From: Loktanella sp. DSM 29012
Lineage (GTDB): Bacteria > Pseudomonadota > Alphaproteobacteria > Rhodobacterales > Rhodobacteraceae
Direction: 5' to 3'
Length of the DNA stretch: 64,000 nucleotides
Assembly (NCBI RefSeq): GCF_900110705.1
Contig: NZ_FOEJ01000002.1
Location: 62,001-126,000 of the forward strand
A program made the translations under genes and the position numbers. Every line of letters begins with the position of its first letter. Position 1 is the first letter of the stretch. This document shows, piece by piece, positions 20,649 through 29,539 of this stretch. The notes beneath the pieces are model-generated. The model ran no database searches. It saw only the letters and a program-made list of their open reading frames with translations, and was not told where the DNA came from.

Positions 20649-22010
20649 ATGACGAAAACGACGTATTCACGCCGTCGGGTCCTGAAAACCGGTGCCGTTG
20701 CGGGCACCGCAGGTCTGATGATGCCCACGTATCTGCGTGCGGCGGCCCACGAGGGCTTTACCAACGCACCGACAGGCGACACCGTCACCATCGGCTTCAA
20801 CGTACCCCAGACCGGCCCCTACGCCGAAGAAGGCCTGGACGAGCTGCGCGCACAAGAATTGGCCGTACAGCACCTGAACGGTGAAGGCGACGGCGGCATG
20901 CTGAACACCTTTAGCCAAAAGAACCTCGATGGCACGGGTATCCTGGGCAAGAAAGTCCAGTTCGTCACCGGTGACACCCAGACCAAATCCGACGTGGCAC
21001 GTGCATCCGCACAGTCCATGATCCAAAAAGACGGCTGCATCATGATCAACGGCGGCTCGTCCTCCGGTGTGGCTGTGGCTGTGCAGGGTCTGTGTCAGGA
21101 CGCCGGCGTGATCTTTATGGCTGGCCTGACACACTCCAACGACACGACCGGCAAGGACCGCAAGGCCAACGGTTTCCGTCACTTCTTCAACGGTTACATG
21201 TCCGGCGCGGCTCTCGCGCCTGTGTTGCAGACCGCCTACGGGTCAGACCGCCGCGCCTATCACCTGACGGCTGACTATACATGGGGCTGGACGCAGCAGG
21301 AATCCATCGCAGCCGCGACCGAGGCACTGGGCTGGGAAACCACGCAGAACGTGCTGACGCCGGTCGGCGCTGGCGACTTCTCGTCCTATATCGCACCGAT
21401 CCTGAACTCTGGCGCGGATGTGCTGGTTCTGAACCACTACGGTGGGGACATGGTCAACTCTTTGACGCAGGCCGTTCAGTTCGGCCTGAAGGACAAGCAG
21501 GTCAACGGCAAGAACTTTGAAATCGTCGTTCCGCTGTACTCGGAACTGATGGCAAAGGGTGCTGGCGCCAACATCGAAGGCGTCTACGGTTCCATGAACT
21601 GGAACTGGCAGCTCGAAGACGAAGGCACCAAGGCGTTCGTCAAATCCTTTGGTGAAAAGTACGGCTTCCCGCCGTCGAACGCCGCGCACACCTGCTATGT
21701 GCAGACGCTGCTCTATGCGGATGCCGTCACGCGCGCCGGTTCGTTCAATCCCTGCGCAGTCGTCGAAGCGCTGGAGGATTTCGAATTCTCCGGCATGGGC
21801 AACGGCGACGTGCTGTATCGCGGCGCAGATCACCAGTGCTTCAAGGACGTTCTGGTCATGCAGGGTGTCGCCGGATCCGGCAACGCCAACATGGTCGGCT
21901 ACGACACGCTGAGCCTGGTCGAGCTGACACCGCGCGCACAGGTCGAGTACGAGCCCGATCACCCGATGTTCGCCGGCGGTTCGCTGGGTGAATGCAACCC
22001 GGGCGCATAA
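20649..22010 (+). CDS. ABC importer substrate-binding protein (Liv/Urt type), Tat signal
   Basis: A 453-residue periplasmic binding protein of the branched-chain amino acid/urea/amide class. The N-terminus has a twin-arginine-like signal (SRRRVLKTGAVAG) with AHE after the hydrophobic stretch. The ligand-binding fold begins TVTIGFNVPQTGPYAEEG, and NGGSSSGVAVAVQ and LTADYTWGWTQQE are typical lobes of this class. The ATG has AGGGAGGA seven bases upstream. It is first of five importer genes. The ligand could be an amide, urea, an amino acid or a short-chain acid derivative; the neighbouring ScfR-type regulator favours something feeding acyl-CoA metabolism, but this is inference. Confidence 0.9.
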   Translation: MTKTTYSRRRVLKTGAVAGTAGLMMPTYLRAAAHEGFTNAPTGDTVTIGFNVPQTGPYAEEGLDELRAQELAVQHLNGEGDGGMLNTFSQKNLDGTGILGKKVQFVTGDTQTKSDVARASAQSMIQKDGCIMINGGSSSGVAVAVQGLCQDAGVIFMAGLTHSNDTTGKDRKANGFRHFFNGYMSGAALAPVLQTAYGSDRRAYHLTADYTWGWTQQESIAAATEALGWETTQNVLTPVGAGDFSSYIAPILNSGADVLVLNHYGGDMVNSLTQAVQFGLKDKQVNGKNFEIVVPLYSELMAKGAGANIEGVYGSMNWNWQLEDEGTKAFVKSFGEKYGFPPSNAAHTCYVQTLLYADAVTRAGSFNPCAVVEALEDFEFSGMGNGDVLYRGADHQCFKDVLVMQGVAGSGNANMVGYDTLSLVELTPRAQVEYEPDHPMFAGGSLGECNPGA

Positions 22011-22021
22011 GCACACGATCA

Positions 22022-22046
22022 GGGGCGGCACATTGCGTGCCGCCCC
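22022..22046 (+). other. strong hairpin between binding-protein gene and permease gene
   Basis: GGGGCGGCAC (22022-22031) and GTGCCGCCCC (22037-22046) form a perfect 10-bp stem with a 5-base loop, 11 bases after the binding-protein stop. No T-run follows, so it is more likely a partial terminator or an RNA-stabilising element, as in other ABC operons where the binding protein is needed in excess. Confidence 0.7.
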
Positions 22047-22138
22047 ACTCCCACGGGCAGGTCTGCGCTGCCCGGCCTTCTGAACATTCTGTCCTGACGC
22101 GGCGCTCTGGCCTGCTGTAACCATTGAGGAGTGGTGAC

Positions 22139-23215
22139 TTGGATTCCTTTATCCTTCAAATCTTGAACGGGCTGGACAAGGGGTCTGCCTATGCGCTGAT
22201 CGCGCTTGGTCTGACCCTCATTTTCGGCACCCTTGGCGTGGTCAATTTTGCGCATGGCGCATTGTTCATGATCGGGGCCTTTTGCGCTGTCACGATGCAG
22301 CGCATCCTCAGCTTGTCGCGCACCGTCGTGGATGAAACGCAGACCGATTTTCTGGGCAACCCCCTGCAAACGCAGGTGCCCTATGTGCAGGACTGGTTCG
22401 GTCCTGTCGCAGGCGCTGCGATTCAGGACTGGGCGGTTCCCCTTGCGATCTTCCTCACGATCCCCGTCATGCTGCTGGTCGGCTTTGGCATGGAACGCGG
22501 CCTGATCAAGCATTTCTACAAGCGTCCCCATGCTGACCAGATCCTGGTGACATTCGGTCTGGCCATTGTCATCGGCGAGATCATCAAGGCATTTTACGGT
22601 GCCAACCCGATCCAGACGCCGATGCCTTCTGCATTCGTCGGCACCGTCGATCTGGGTCGCTATCTAGGCCTTGGCGAAGGCGCAGTGGCTTATCCGACCT
22701 GGCGTCTGGTCTACTTCTTCTTTTCTGCTGCAATCATCGCCGCTGTCTTTGCATTCCTGCAATTCACGACCTTTGGCATGGTGGTCCGCGCCGGTATGGC
22801 TGACCGCGAAACGGTCGGCATGCTGGGCATCGATATCGACAAGCGGTTTACATTCATGTTCGGCCTTGCGGCATCGGTCGCGGGTCTGGCCGGCATGATG
22901 TATGCGCCGATCCTGTCCCCTCACTACAACATCGGCATGGATTTCCTCGTCCTCAGCTTTGTTGTCGTGGTCGTCGGCGGCATGGGATCGCTGCCTGGGG
23001 CCGTGCTGGCCGGTTTCCTGCTGGGCATCACGCAAAGCTTTTTCTCGAACCCGGCGTTCAAGGGTTATTTCGTCGAACTGCTGCGCCTCGAGGGCACATT
23101 CGCTGGCACCGTGATCACCGGTCTCGACCAGATCATCATCTACCTCGTTGCCATCATCATTCTACTTACGCGTCCGCGCGGCCTGCTGGGTCGCAAGGGC
23201 GTGATGGAGGACTAA
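22139..23215 (+). CDS. livH: branched-chain amino acid-type ABC permease (LivH type)
   Basis: A 358-residue inner-membrane permease, mostly hydrophobic helices. GLTLIFGTLGVVNFAHGALFMIG is recognisable in parts (LIFGTLGVVNFAHG), and GMADRETVGMLGIDIDKRF and VVVVVGGMGSLPGA are the cytoplasmic contact and helix signatures of LivH. The start is a TTG at 22139: GAGGAG (22126-22131) stands seven bases ahead, while the other in-frame TTG at 22124 overlaps that ribosome site. The rare start codon and the hairpin before it should both lower permease output relative to the binding protein. Confidence 0.92.
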   Translation: MDSFILQILNGLDKGSAYALIALGLTLIFGTLGVVNFAHGALFMIGAFCAVTMQRILSLSRTVVDETQTDFLGNPLQTQVPYVQDWFGPVAGAAIQDWAVPLAIFLTIPVMLLVGFGMERGLIKHFYKRPHADQILVTFGLAIVIGEIIKAFYGANPIQTPMPSAFVGTVDLGRYLGLGEGAVAYPTWRLVYFFFSAAIIAAVFAFLQFTTFGMVVRAGMADRETVGMLGIDIDKRFTFMFGLAASVAGLAGMMYAPILSPHYNIGMDFLVLSFVVVVVGGMGSLPGAVLAGFLLGITQSFFSNPAFKGYFVELLRLEGTFAGTVITGLDQIIIYLVAIIILLTRPRGLLGRKGVMED

Positions 23216-23218
23216 GAC

Positions 23219-24430
23219 ATGCTCGGTCTGAATTCGCGCGATTTCAAACTGTTGATGATCGTCATTTTCATGACGCTCGCAGCGCCCATCCTGCTGAATC
23301 CCTTTCCCGTGGACAGCGCATTGGGTGAAAGTTTCAACGCAGGCTATCCCGCCTTGATGCAACGGTTCGTGATCTTTGGATTGCTGGCTGTCGGGTTCAA
23401 CATCCTGTTCGGCCTCACAGGATACCTGTCATTCGGTCACGCGGCCTTTCTGGGGGTCGGTTCCTACGCCGCCGTCTGGATGTTCAAGCTGCTCAGCTAC
23501 AACATCATCCCCGCCATGCTGGCCTCTGTGATCGTGGCGGCGCTGTTCGCGGTGGTCATCGGTTATGTCTGTCTGCGTCGGTCCGGCATCTATTTCTCGA
23601 TCCTGACACTCGCGTTTGCGCAGATGTCCTATGCCCTCGCCTATTCGGTGCTGTCACCGATCACCAACGGTGAAACCGGGCTTCAGGTCTATGCTGACGA
23701 CCCCCAGGTATTGATGAGTGCGGGTGATCCCGTCGTGCCACACCTGTTCGGCTGGGAAATGAACAGTTCCGTCACGTGGAACGTCGGCGGCTGGCAGTTC
23801 GTGTTCCAGAACGGCTACTACCTTGCGGCGATTTGCATGATCATCGGGTTTTACATCTCGATCCGCATCTTCCGGTCGCCCTTTGGCCTGATGCTGCGGG
23901 CGATCAAGTCGAACCAGACCCGCATGAGCTATACCGGCATGAACACCAAACCCTACATGCTCGCGGCCTTTGTGATCTCGGGAATGTATGCCGGCGTGGC
24001 CGGTGGCCTGATGTCAGCGATGGACCCATTGACCGGTGCAGAACGGATGTTCTGGACGGCCAGCGGTGAAATCGTTGTCATGGCGATCCTGGGGGGCGTC
24101 GGCACGCTGATCGGTCCGGTCCTGGGTGCAGGCATCATCAAGTATCTGGAAAACATCATTTCCAAGATCAACAGCGACATCCTGCACAACTGGTTCGCGT
24201 TCATGCCCGATTGGATGGACAACCTGCTGGTCAACATCCTGTACCCGTTCGTTGGCAAGGGATGGCACCTGACACTGGGCGTTTTGTTCATGGTCGTCGT
24301 CATCTTCCTGCCTGGTGGTCTGGTGCAGGGCGGTCAGAAACTGGGCGCATTGTTCAGCCGCAAGTCAAAGTCATCCGACAGCGACGCGACCACGGCTGGC
24401 ACAGCCAACACCAACACCCCGGCGGAGTAA
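23219..24430 (+). CDS. livM: branched-chain amino acid-type ABC permease (LivM type)
   Basis: A 403-residue inner-membrane permease forming the heterodimeric channel with the LivH-type protein. Seen: [20 protein letters not shown] (LivM signature), ICLR-like [37 protein letters not shown] and [17 protein letters not shown] hydrophilic, Ser/Thr/Asn-rich C-terminal tail of about 30 residues follows the last helix. Its GGAGG ribosome site lies inside the end of the livH gene, 3 bases separate the genes, and translation is probably coupled. Confidence 0.93.
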   Translation: MLGLNSRDFKLLMIVIFMTLAAPILLNPFPVDSALGESFNAGYPALMQRFVIFGLLAVGFNILFGLTGYLSFGHAAFLGVGSYAAVWMFKLLSYNIIPAMLASVIVAALFAVVIGYVCLRRSGIYFSILTLAFAQMSYALAYSVLSPITNGETGLQVYADDPQVLMSAGDPVVPHLFGWEMNSSVTWNVGGWQFVFQNGYYLAAICMIIGFYISIRIFRSPFGLMLRAIKSNQTRMSYTGMNTKPYMLAAFVISGMYAGVAGGLMSAMDPLTGAERMFWTASGEIVVMAILGGVGTLIGPVLGAGIIKYLENIISKINSDILHNWFAFMPDWMDNLLVNILYPFVGKGWHLTLGVLFMVVVIFLPGGLVQGGQKLGALFSRKSKSSDSDATTAGTANTNTPAE

Positions 24431-24434
24431 GATC

Positions 24435-25193
24435 ATGGGCATTCTTGAAGTCAAAGGCGTCAACAAGCGCTTTGGTGGTTTGCAGGCGCTGGGTGATGTG
24501 AACCTGAGCGTGGCCGAAAACACCGTTCACGCCATCATCGGCCCTAATGGTGCAGGTAAATCCACACTGCTGAACGTGTTGGTGGGCAAGCTGATCCCGG
24601 ACTCCGGCTCTGTCATGTTCGACGGGCAAAGCGTGCTGGGCCGCAAACCACACGAAATCAACCAGATGGGCATCAGTCGTGTGTTCCAGACGCCAGAAAT
24701 CTTTGCCGATCTGTCGGTGATGGAAAACGTGATGATCCCCTGTTTTGCCCGGCGTGACGGCGCGTTCCGCATGCATGCCATCGGCAGCGTCAGGAACGAG
24801 GGCGACATCATCGCGCAGGCCGAAGCGATACTTGCCGACGTGAACATGCTGGCGAAACGCGACATGCTGGCCTCTGCGCTGTCACGGGGGGACAAGCGGC
24901 GTCTGGAAATGGCGATGTGTCTGGTGCAGGAACCCAAGCTGCTGTTGCTGGACGAACCCACCGCCGGGATGGCGAGGGCCGACACCAACAACACGATCGA
25001 TCTGCTCAAAGAGATCAAGGAAAAGCGCGATATCACCATGTGCATCATCGAACACGACATGCACGTCGTGTTCAGCCTGGCAGAACGGATCACCGTTCTG
25101 GCGCAAGGCACGCCACTGGTCGAGGAAACCCCGGAAAACATCAAGGGACACCCAAAGGTCCGCGAAGCCTATTTGGGCGAAGCACAGGTCTGA
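24435..25193 (+). CDS. livG: ABC transporter ATP-binding protein (LivG type)
   Basis: A 252-residue ATPase of the Liv importer. Walker A is GPNGAGKST (36-44), the Q loop lies in VFQTPEIFADLSV, the signature is the degenerate LSRGDKRRLEM instead of LSGGQ, Walker B is LLLLDEPTAGMA, and the switch His is in IIEHDMHVVFSLA. GGAG precedes ATG 24435, overlapping the livM stop codon region. The change of SGGQ to SRGDK is seen in some LivG/UrtD relatives (UrtD has SHGxxQ/K forms) and need not impair function. Confidence 0.93.
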   Translation: MGILEVKGVNKRFGGLQALGDVNLSVAENTVHAIIGPNGAGKSTLLNVLVGKLIPDSGSVMFDGQSVLGRKPHEINQMGISRVFQTPEIFADLSVMENVMIPCFARRDGAFRMHAIGSVRNEGDIIAQAEAILADVNMLAKRDMLASALSRGDKRRLEMAMCLVQEPKLLLLDEPTAGMARADTNNTIDLLKEIKEKRDITMCIIEHDMHVVFSLAERITVLAQGTPLVEETPENIKGHPKVREAYLGEAQV

Positions 25194-25197
25194 CACC

Positions 25198-25219
25198 CCG
25201 ATTTTTCGCGAAAAATCGG
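25198..25219. repeat. perfect 22-bp palindrome, copy 1, core TTTTTCGCGAAAAA
   Basis: Bases 25198-25219 read the same on both strands: CCGA, then TTTTTCGCGAAAAA, then TCGG. It begins four bases after the livG stop and is followed six bases later by a second palindrome with the same centre. As RNA it would fold into a tight 9-bp stem. Confidence 0.85.
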
Positions 25220-25225
25220 ACCCGC

Positions 25226-25247
25226 CCGCATTTTCGCGAAAATGCGG
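25226..25247. repeat. perfect 22-bp palindrome, copy 2, core TTTTCGCGAAAA
   Basis: Bases 25226-25247 are perfectly palindromic: CCGCA, TTTTCGCGAAAA, TGCGG. It shares the TTTTCGCGAAAA core with copy 1 but has different flanks, so it is not a simple tandem duplicate. It ends 19 bases before the livF start and just ahead of its AAGGA ribosome site. Confidence 0.85.
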
Positions 25248-25266
25248 CACCGCGAAGGAAACAGAG

Positions 25267-26016
25267 ATGAACGCCCCATTCGACAAGAACCGCAACAACG
25301 CAGCGACCAGCCCGAAATTCCTCAGTGTCTGGGAAATCGAGGCCTACTACGGTGAAAGCTATATCGTTCAGAATGTCAGCTTTGACATCCACGAGGGCGA
25401 AATCCTCGCCTTGCTTGGCCGCAATGGCGCGGGCAAGACATCGACCCTGCGCGCCATCGCGCGGCTGGACAATCCCGAACTGAAGCACGGGGAAATCTGG
25501 CTGGACCACCAACCCCTGCACCAGATGAAAAGCCACCAGGCCGCCGCCGCCGGGATCGCGCTCGTGCCAGAGGACCGTCGGATCATCGCGGGCCTGACGG
25601 TCGAGGAAAACCTGCAGCTGGCGCAGATCGCCCCACCAATCGGTTGGTCGCTGGACCGCATCTATGACCTGTTCCCCCGCCTGCGGGAACGCCGCAAGCA
25701 AGAAGGCGTCACCCTGTCAGGCGGCGAACAGCAGATGCTGGCCATCGCCCGCGCACTGGCGCGCGACATCAAGGTGTTGTTGCTGGATGAGCCTTACGAG
25801 GGTCTCGCTCCGGTCATCGTGCAGGAAATCGCCAAGACGCTGAACATCATCCGTGACCAGGGCATCACGACGGTCATCGTCGAACAAAACGCCGTGGCAG
25901 CCCTGAAACTGGCTGATCGCGCGGTGATCCTGGACACTGGAACCGTTGTTTTCGACGGATCGGCCCAACAAGTGCTGGATGACGAAAAACTACGTGCGGA
26001 ATACCTCGCGATCTGA
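25267..26016 (+). CDS. livF: ABC transporter ATP-binding protein (LivF type)
   Basis: A 249-residue second ATPase of the Liv importer. Walker A is GRNGAGKTS near residue 55, the signature is LSGGEQQMLAIARAL, Walker B is LLLDEPYEGLAP (Tyr in place of the usual Thr in DEPT, as in some UrtE/LivF proteins), and the switch is VIVEQNAVAALKLADR. The N-terminus is about 20 residues longer than usual LivF proteins. ATG 25267 has AAGGA eight bases upstream. It closes the five-gene importer operon. Confidence 0.93.
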   Translation: MNAPFDKNRNNAATSPKFLSVWEIEAYYGESYIVQNVSFDIHEGEILALLGRNGAGKTSTLRAIARLDNPELKHGEIWLDHQPLHQMKSHQAAAAGIALVPEDRRIIAGLTVEENLQLAQIAPPIGWSLDRIYDLFPRLRERRKQEGVTLSGGEQQMLAIARALARDIKVLLLDEPYEGLAPVIVQEIAKTLNIIRDQGITTVIVEQNAVAALKLADRAVILDTGTVVFDGSAQQVLDDEKLRAEYLAI

Positions 26017-26283
26017 ACGGGGCCTGCGCTGAACCGCAGAGGCAAGCTCATGATTGCAGGATCATCAGCGCGGGCGCTTTCGTCGTCCTTCTCGCTCGCG
26101 CTGGTCACTGGATTTGCGGCCGCGACAGCGCGTCTTTGCGCCGATCGCCGTCTTTAATCCAACATAACGGCAGACAGCGTTTCACTTGCGCTTTCCCCCT
26201 CGCGCGCCTTGCCCTATACGTCTTGCCAATGCAGTGACGGAACGTCACGCGATCAAGTAGAATTAGGCAAGGACAGTTTGGTC
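26017..26283 (+). promoter_or_regulatory. intergenic region with accB promoter
   Basis: The 267-base gap between the importer operon and accB must contain the accB-accC promoter. A short dyad GTGACG/CGTCAC lies around 26234-26248. No convincing coding frame or strong terminator with a T-run is seen. Confidence 0.4.
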
Positions 26284-26772
26284 ATGGGCAACAAGACTTC
26301 TCAGGATAGCGACGTCAGCTTTATCCAGGCCTTGGCAGAGCTTTTGCGTGCCAACGACCTGACAGAGCTTCAGGTCAAGCGGGATTACGCGGAAAACGAC
26401 AGCCTGAACGTGCGCGTCAGCCGCATGACAGCGCCAGCGGCCCCCGCAGCGGCCCCCGCCCCCGTGCAGGTCACGTCCGCCGCCAGCCCCGCTCCTGCCG
26501 CCGCACCTGTGGCCGCGGTGTCGGACCCCGCAGCACACCCCGGTGCCGTGACATCGCCGATGGTCGGCACGATCTACATGGCCGCAGAGCCAGGGGCCAA
26601 GCCGTTCGTGTCTGCCGGTCAGACCGTGGCCGAAGGTGATACCCTGCTGATCATCGAAGCCATGAAAACGATGAACCATATCCCTGCCCCCCGCGCAGGC
26701 ACGGTCAAACGTATCCTGGTCGAAGACGGCGGTCCCGTCGAATTCGGCGCACCACTGATGATCATCGAATAA
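26284..26772 (+). CDS. accB: acetyl-CoA carboxylase biotin carboxyl carrier protein
   Basis: A 162-residue carrier of the acetyl-CoA carboxylase complex, first step of fatty acid synthesis. An N-terminal helical region (1-47) is followed by an Ala/Pro-rich flexible linker (about 49-88) and the biotinyl domain with SPMVGTIY and the biotinylated Lys128 in [11 protein letters not shown]. The family form is EAMKxMN, which is kept. ATG 26284 has AAGGACAG upstream. It is followed by accC after 11 bases. Confidence 0.96.
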   Translation: MGNKTSQDSDVSFIQALAELLRANDLTELQVKRDYAENDSLNVRVSRMTAPAAPAAAPAPVQVTSAASPAPAAAPVAAVSDPAAHPGAVTSPMVGTIYMAAEPGAKPFVSAGQTVAEGDTLLIIEAMKTMNHIPAPRAGTVKRILVEDGGPVEFGAPLMIIE

Positions 26773-26783
26773 AGGCCAGTCCC

Positions 26784-28130
26784 ATGTTCGATAAAATCCT
26801 GATTGCGAACCGTGGCGAAATCGCGCTGCGGGTTGTGCGCGCCTGCCGCGAGATGGGCATCAAGAGCGTTGCCGTCCATTCGACAGCCGATTCCGATGCT
26901 ATGCATGTGCGCATGGCCGATGAGGCCGTCTGCATCGGCCCGCCGTCGTCGACAAATTCTTATCTAAATTTCCCGGCCATCATCTCGGCCTGTGAAATCA
27001 CGGGGGCCCAGGCCATTCATCCCGGCTACGGGTTTCTGTCAGAAAACGCTGCATTCGTGCAGGTGGTCGAAGATCACGGCCTGACCTTTATCGGGCCGAC
27101 CGCAGAACATATCCGCATGATGGGTGACAAGATCACGGCCAAGGACACGATGAAGGCATTGGGTGTGCCTTGCGTGCCGGGGTCCGACGGTGGTGTGCCC
27201 ACGCTCAAAGACGCGCAGCGCATTGGCGCGGAAATCGGCTATCCTGTCATCATCAAGGCCACCGCCGGCGGTGGTGGTCGCGGCATGAAGGTCGCGCAGA
27301 ACGCGGATGAGATGGAAAAGGCGTTTTTGTCCGCCCGCCAAGAGGGCAAGGCCGCCTTTGGCAACGACGAAGTCTATATCGAAAAATACCTGACCACGCC
27401 CCGCCACATCGAGATTCAGGTCTTTGGCGACGGCAAGGGCAATGCGGTCCATTTGGGTGAGCGCGACTGTTCGCTGCAGCGCCGTCACCAAAAGGTGCTG
27501 GAAGAGGCCCCCGGCCCCGCCATCACCCCCGAATTACGCGCGCGCATCGGCAAGGTCTGCGCCGATGCCGTGGCCAAGATCAACTATATCGGTGCCGGCA
27601 CGATCGAATTCCTGTTCGAGAATGACGAATTCTATTTCATCGAGATGAACACCCGACTTCAGGTCGAACACCCTGTCACCGAGGCGATTTTCAACGTCGA
27701 TCTGGTGCGCGAACAGATCAATGTCGCGGCGGGTCAGCCCATGTCGTTCACGCAGGACGATCTGGTGATCGACGGCCACAGCATCGAAGTGCGGATCAAC
27801 GCGGAAAAACTGCCCAATTTCCAGCCCAGCCCCGGCACGATTTCCCAATATCATGCGCCGGGCGGACTGGGCGTGCGGATCGACAGCGCGCTTTATCAGG
27901 GCTACCGGATTCCACCCTATTACGACAGCCTGATCGGCAAACTGATCGTGCATGGCCGTGACCGGCCAGAGGCGCTGGCACGTCTGTCCCGCGCGCTGGG
28001 AGAGCTGATCATCGACGGTGTGGAAACGACGGTACCGCTGTTCGATGCCCTGCTGGCCGAGGATGATATCCAGACCGGCAACTACAATATTCACTGGCTC
28101 GAACACTGGTTGGAAACCAACCTGGGCTAG
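26784..28130 (+). CDS. accC: acetyl-CoA carboxylase biotin carboxylase subunit
   Basis: A 448-residue ATP-grasp enzyme that carboxylates biotin on AccB. It starts [20 protein letters not shown], has [13 protein letters not shown], the ATP-binding glycine loop [33 protein letters not shown] and [14 protein letters not shown] with catalytic residues, all at family positions. Length is normal. It forms an operon with accB and is followed 5 bases later by aat. Confidence 0.97.
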   Translation: MFDKILIANRGEIALRVVRACREMGIKSVAVHSTADSDAMHVRMADEAVCIGPPSSTNSYLNFPAIISACEITGAQAIHPGYGFLSENAAFVQVVEDHGLTFIGPTAEHIRMMGDKITAKDTMKALGVPCVPGSDGGVPTLKDAQRIGAEIGYPVIIKATAGGGGRGMKVAQNADEMEKAFLSARQEGKAAFGNDEVYIEKYLTTPRHIEIQVFGDGKGNAVHLGERDCSLQRRHQKVLEEAPGPAITPELRARIGKVCADAVAKINYIGAGTIEFLFENDEFYFIEMNTRLQVEHPVTEAIFNVDLVREQINVAAGQPMSFTQDDLVIDGHSIEVRINAEKLPNFQPSPGTISQYHAPGGLGVRIDSALYQGYRIPPYYDSLIGKLIVHGRDRPEALARLSRALGELIIDGVETTVPLFDALLAEDDIQTGNYNIHWLEHWLETNLG

Positions 28131-28135
28131 CTTGC

Positions 28136-28777
28136 GTGACGGAACAGCTGACACCGGACCTGTTGTTGCATGCCTACAGGGCCGGTGTTTTCCCCATGGC
28201 CGAGGACCGCGACGCGACTGACGTGTTCTGGGTGCAGCCCAGAAAACGGGGCGTCCTGCCGCTGGATGAATTCCACGCGTCACGTTCGCTGCGCAAAACC
28301 CTGCGACGGGGACAGTTTCAGGTCACTGCGGATGCGGCCTTTGTCGATGTGGTGCGTGGATGTGCTGATCGCGCGGAAACCTGGATCAGTACCCCGATTT
28401 TCGAAGTCTACCGTCAACTTCACCTTCAGGGACATGCCCATTCCATCGAGGTCTGGCAGGATCGTAAGCTGGTGGGCGGCGTCTACGGCGTAACCATCGG
28501 TGGCGCGTTTTTCGGCGAAAGCATGTTTTCCACCCGGACGGATGCGTCAAAGGTCGCGTTGCTCTGCGCGGTCGACAGGCTGCGGTCCCGTGGGTTCATC
28601 CTGTTCGATACGCAATTCGTGACCGACCACCTCGCAACGCTTGGCGCCATCGAAATTCCGCGCCAAGCCTATGAGGAAAGACTGGCCGCCGCGTTGAAGA
28701 TTGTCGCAGATTTCGGCGCGCCCGGACCGATCCCGCTGGATCAGGCGGCTGTGCAGCGGATGACCCAGACGTCGTAG
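28136..28777 (+). CDS. aat: leucyl/phenylalanyl-tRNA--protein transferase
   Basis: A 213-residue enzyme that adds Leu or Phe to proteins with basic N-termini, marking them for ClpS/ClpAP degradation. Seen: LLHAYRAGVFPMAE, WVQPRKRGVLPLDEFH, SIEVWQDRKLVGGVYGVTIG, FFGESMFS and LFDTQFVTDHL, the central family signatures. GTG 28136 is the start, five bases after accC. Its last 37 bases overlap the convergent DUF2155 gene on the other strand. Confidence 0.95.
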   Translation: MTEQLTPDLLLHAYRAGVFPMAEDRDATDVFWVQPRKRGVLPLDEFHASRSLRKTLRRGQFQVTADAAFVDVVRGCADRAETWISTPIFEVYRQLHLQGHAHSIEVWQDRKLVGGVYGVTIGGAFFGESMFSTRTDASKVALLCAVDRLRSRGFILFDTQFVTDHLATLGAIEIPRQAYEERLAAALKIVADFGAPGPIPLDQAAVQRMTQTS

Positions 28778-29097
28778 CGCGGATGGTCCATTGCATTCAG
28801 TGCAGGGGCTGACGCAACCATCCAGCCCGAAAACACGGGCGTTGCGTCATCGCCATAAGTGACCGACATTTCCGCAAATGCATCGCCCGATGGATTGTCC
28901 GCAGGCACGCGGCAGTCGTTCAGCTGGATCATGACCAGCCCCGATACCGCAGCATCACCAACCTGCATCGCAACATCAGCGACCTGACCTGTCACCTTGT
29001 CCAGCACGCGCAGTTCAGCGCCGGGCTGCGACACAGCCTGCTGTGCGGTGGCCCCCATCGGAACCAGCGCCAAGACGAACGCCAGTGCGCGGATCAT
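28741..29097 (-). CDS. DUF2155 exported protein
   Basis: A 118-residue protein with a signal peptide (MIRALAFVLALVPMGATAQQ) and a compact domain containing ELRVLDKVTGQVADV, MIQLNDCRVP, AFAEMSVTYGDD, VFSGWMVASAPALNAMDHPRYDVWV and a closing RC, so two cysteines may form a disulfide. This is the DUF2155 family of alphaproteobacteria, regularly beside the NDUFA12 gene and of unknown role, presumably periplasmic. It overlaps the upstream NDUFA12 stop by 4 bases and the convergent aat gene by 37. Confidence 0.88.
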   Translation of the reverse strand: MIRALAFVLALVPMGATAQQAVSQPGAELRVLDKVTGQVADVAMQVGDAAVSGLVMIQLNDCRVPADNPSGDAFAEMSVTYGDDATPVFSGWMVASAPALNAMDHPRYDVWVIRCTAA

Positions 29098-29477
29098 TCG
29101 GGCGTCCACGCCTCGTAATCGCTCTTGGGTTGAGGGTCTGCGCGGCGCAGCGACCCGGCAGGCGCATAGGCCTGCGGCGTGCCGGTCAGGTTCGGCAGAT
29201 GCGGTTTTTCCCAGGGCTGTTTCACCAGCGGCACCTCGGTCGGGGGTTCGTCCCAGGTGCGGTGCAACCAGCCATGCCATTCCGGTGCGACCTTCGATGC
29301 TTCTGCCTCACCGTTGAAGATGACCCAGCGACGGCTGTCGTCCGCATTGCGGTAAAAGATATTGCCGCCGGCGTCCTCACCAACACGCTCGCCCTTGCGC
29401 CATGTCCAGAACTGGGTGGCAAAGGTCTGCCCGTCCCACCAAGTGAAAATGCGTGCGATGTTGCGGGCGATACCCAT
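29094..29477 (-). CDS. NADH:ubiquinone oxidoreductase NDUFA12-type subunit
   Basis: A 127-residue accessory subunit of respiratory complex I (homologue of mitochondrial B17.2/NDUFA12), on the matrix/cytosolic side of the enzyme. Signatures are FTWWDGQTFATQFWTW, GEDAGGNIFYRN, RRWVIFNGEAEASKVAPEWHGWLH and the Pro-rich tail. ATG 29477 was chosen because the conserved region begins there. The ATGA overlap with DUF2155 implies co-translation. This accessory subunit is typical of alphaproteobacteria. Confidence 0.94.
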   Translation of the reverse strand: MGIARNIARIFTWWDGQTFATQFWTWRKGERVGEDAGGNIFYRNADDSRRWVIFNGEAEASKVAPEWHGWLHRTWDEPPTEVPLVKQPWEKPHLPNLTGTPQAYAPAGSLRRADPQPKSDYEAWTPE

Positions 29478-29539
29478 GGTCGTCTCCGGTCTGTGGCTGA
29501 TCCCGTCATGCCGCAATCGCATGAAAAGGTCCAGCAGGT

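Noticed and set aside
25794-26108. A 104-codon minus-strand frame at the end of livF
   Set aside because: It is mostly antisense to livF, has Ser/Ala-rich content without a motif, and lacks a ribosome site.
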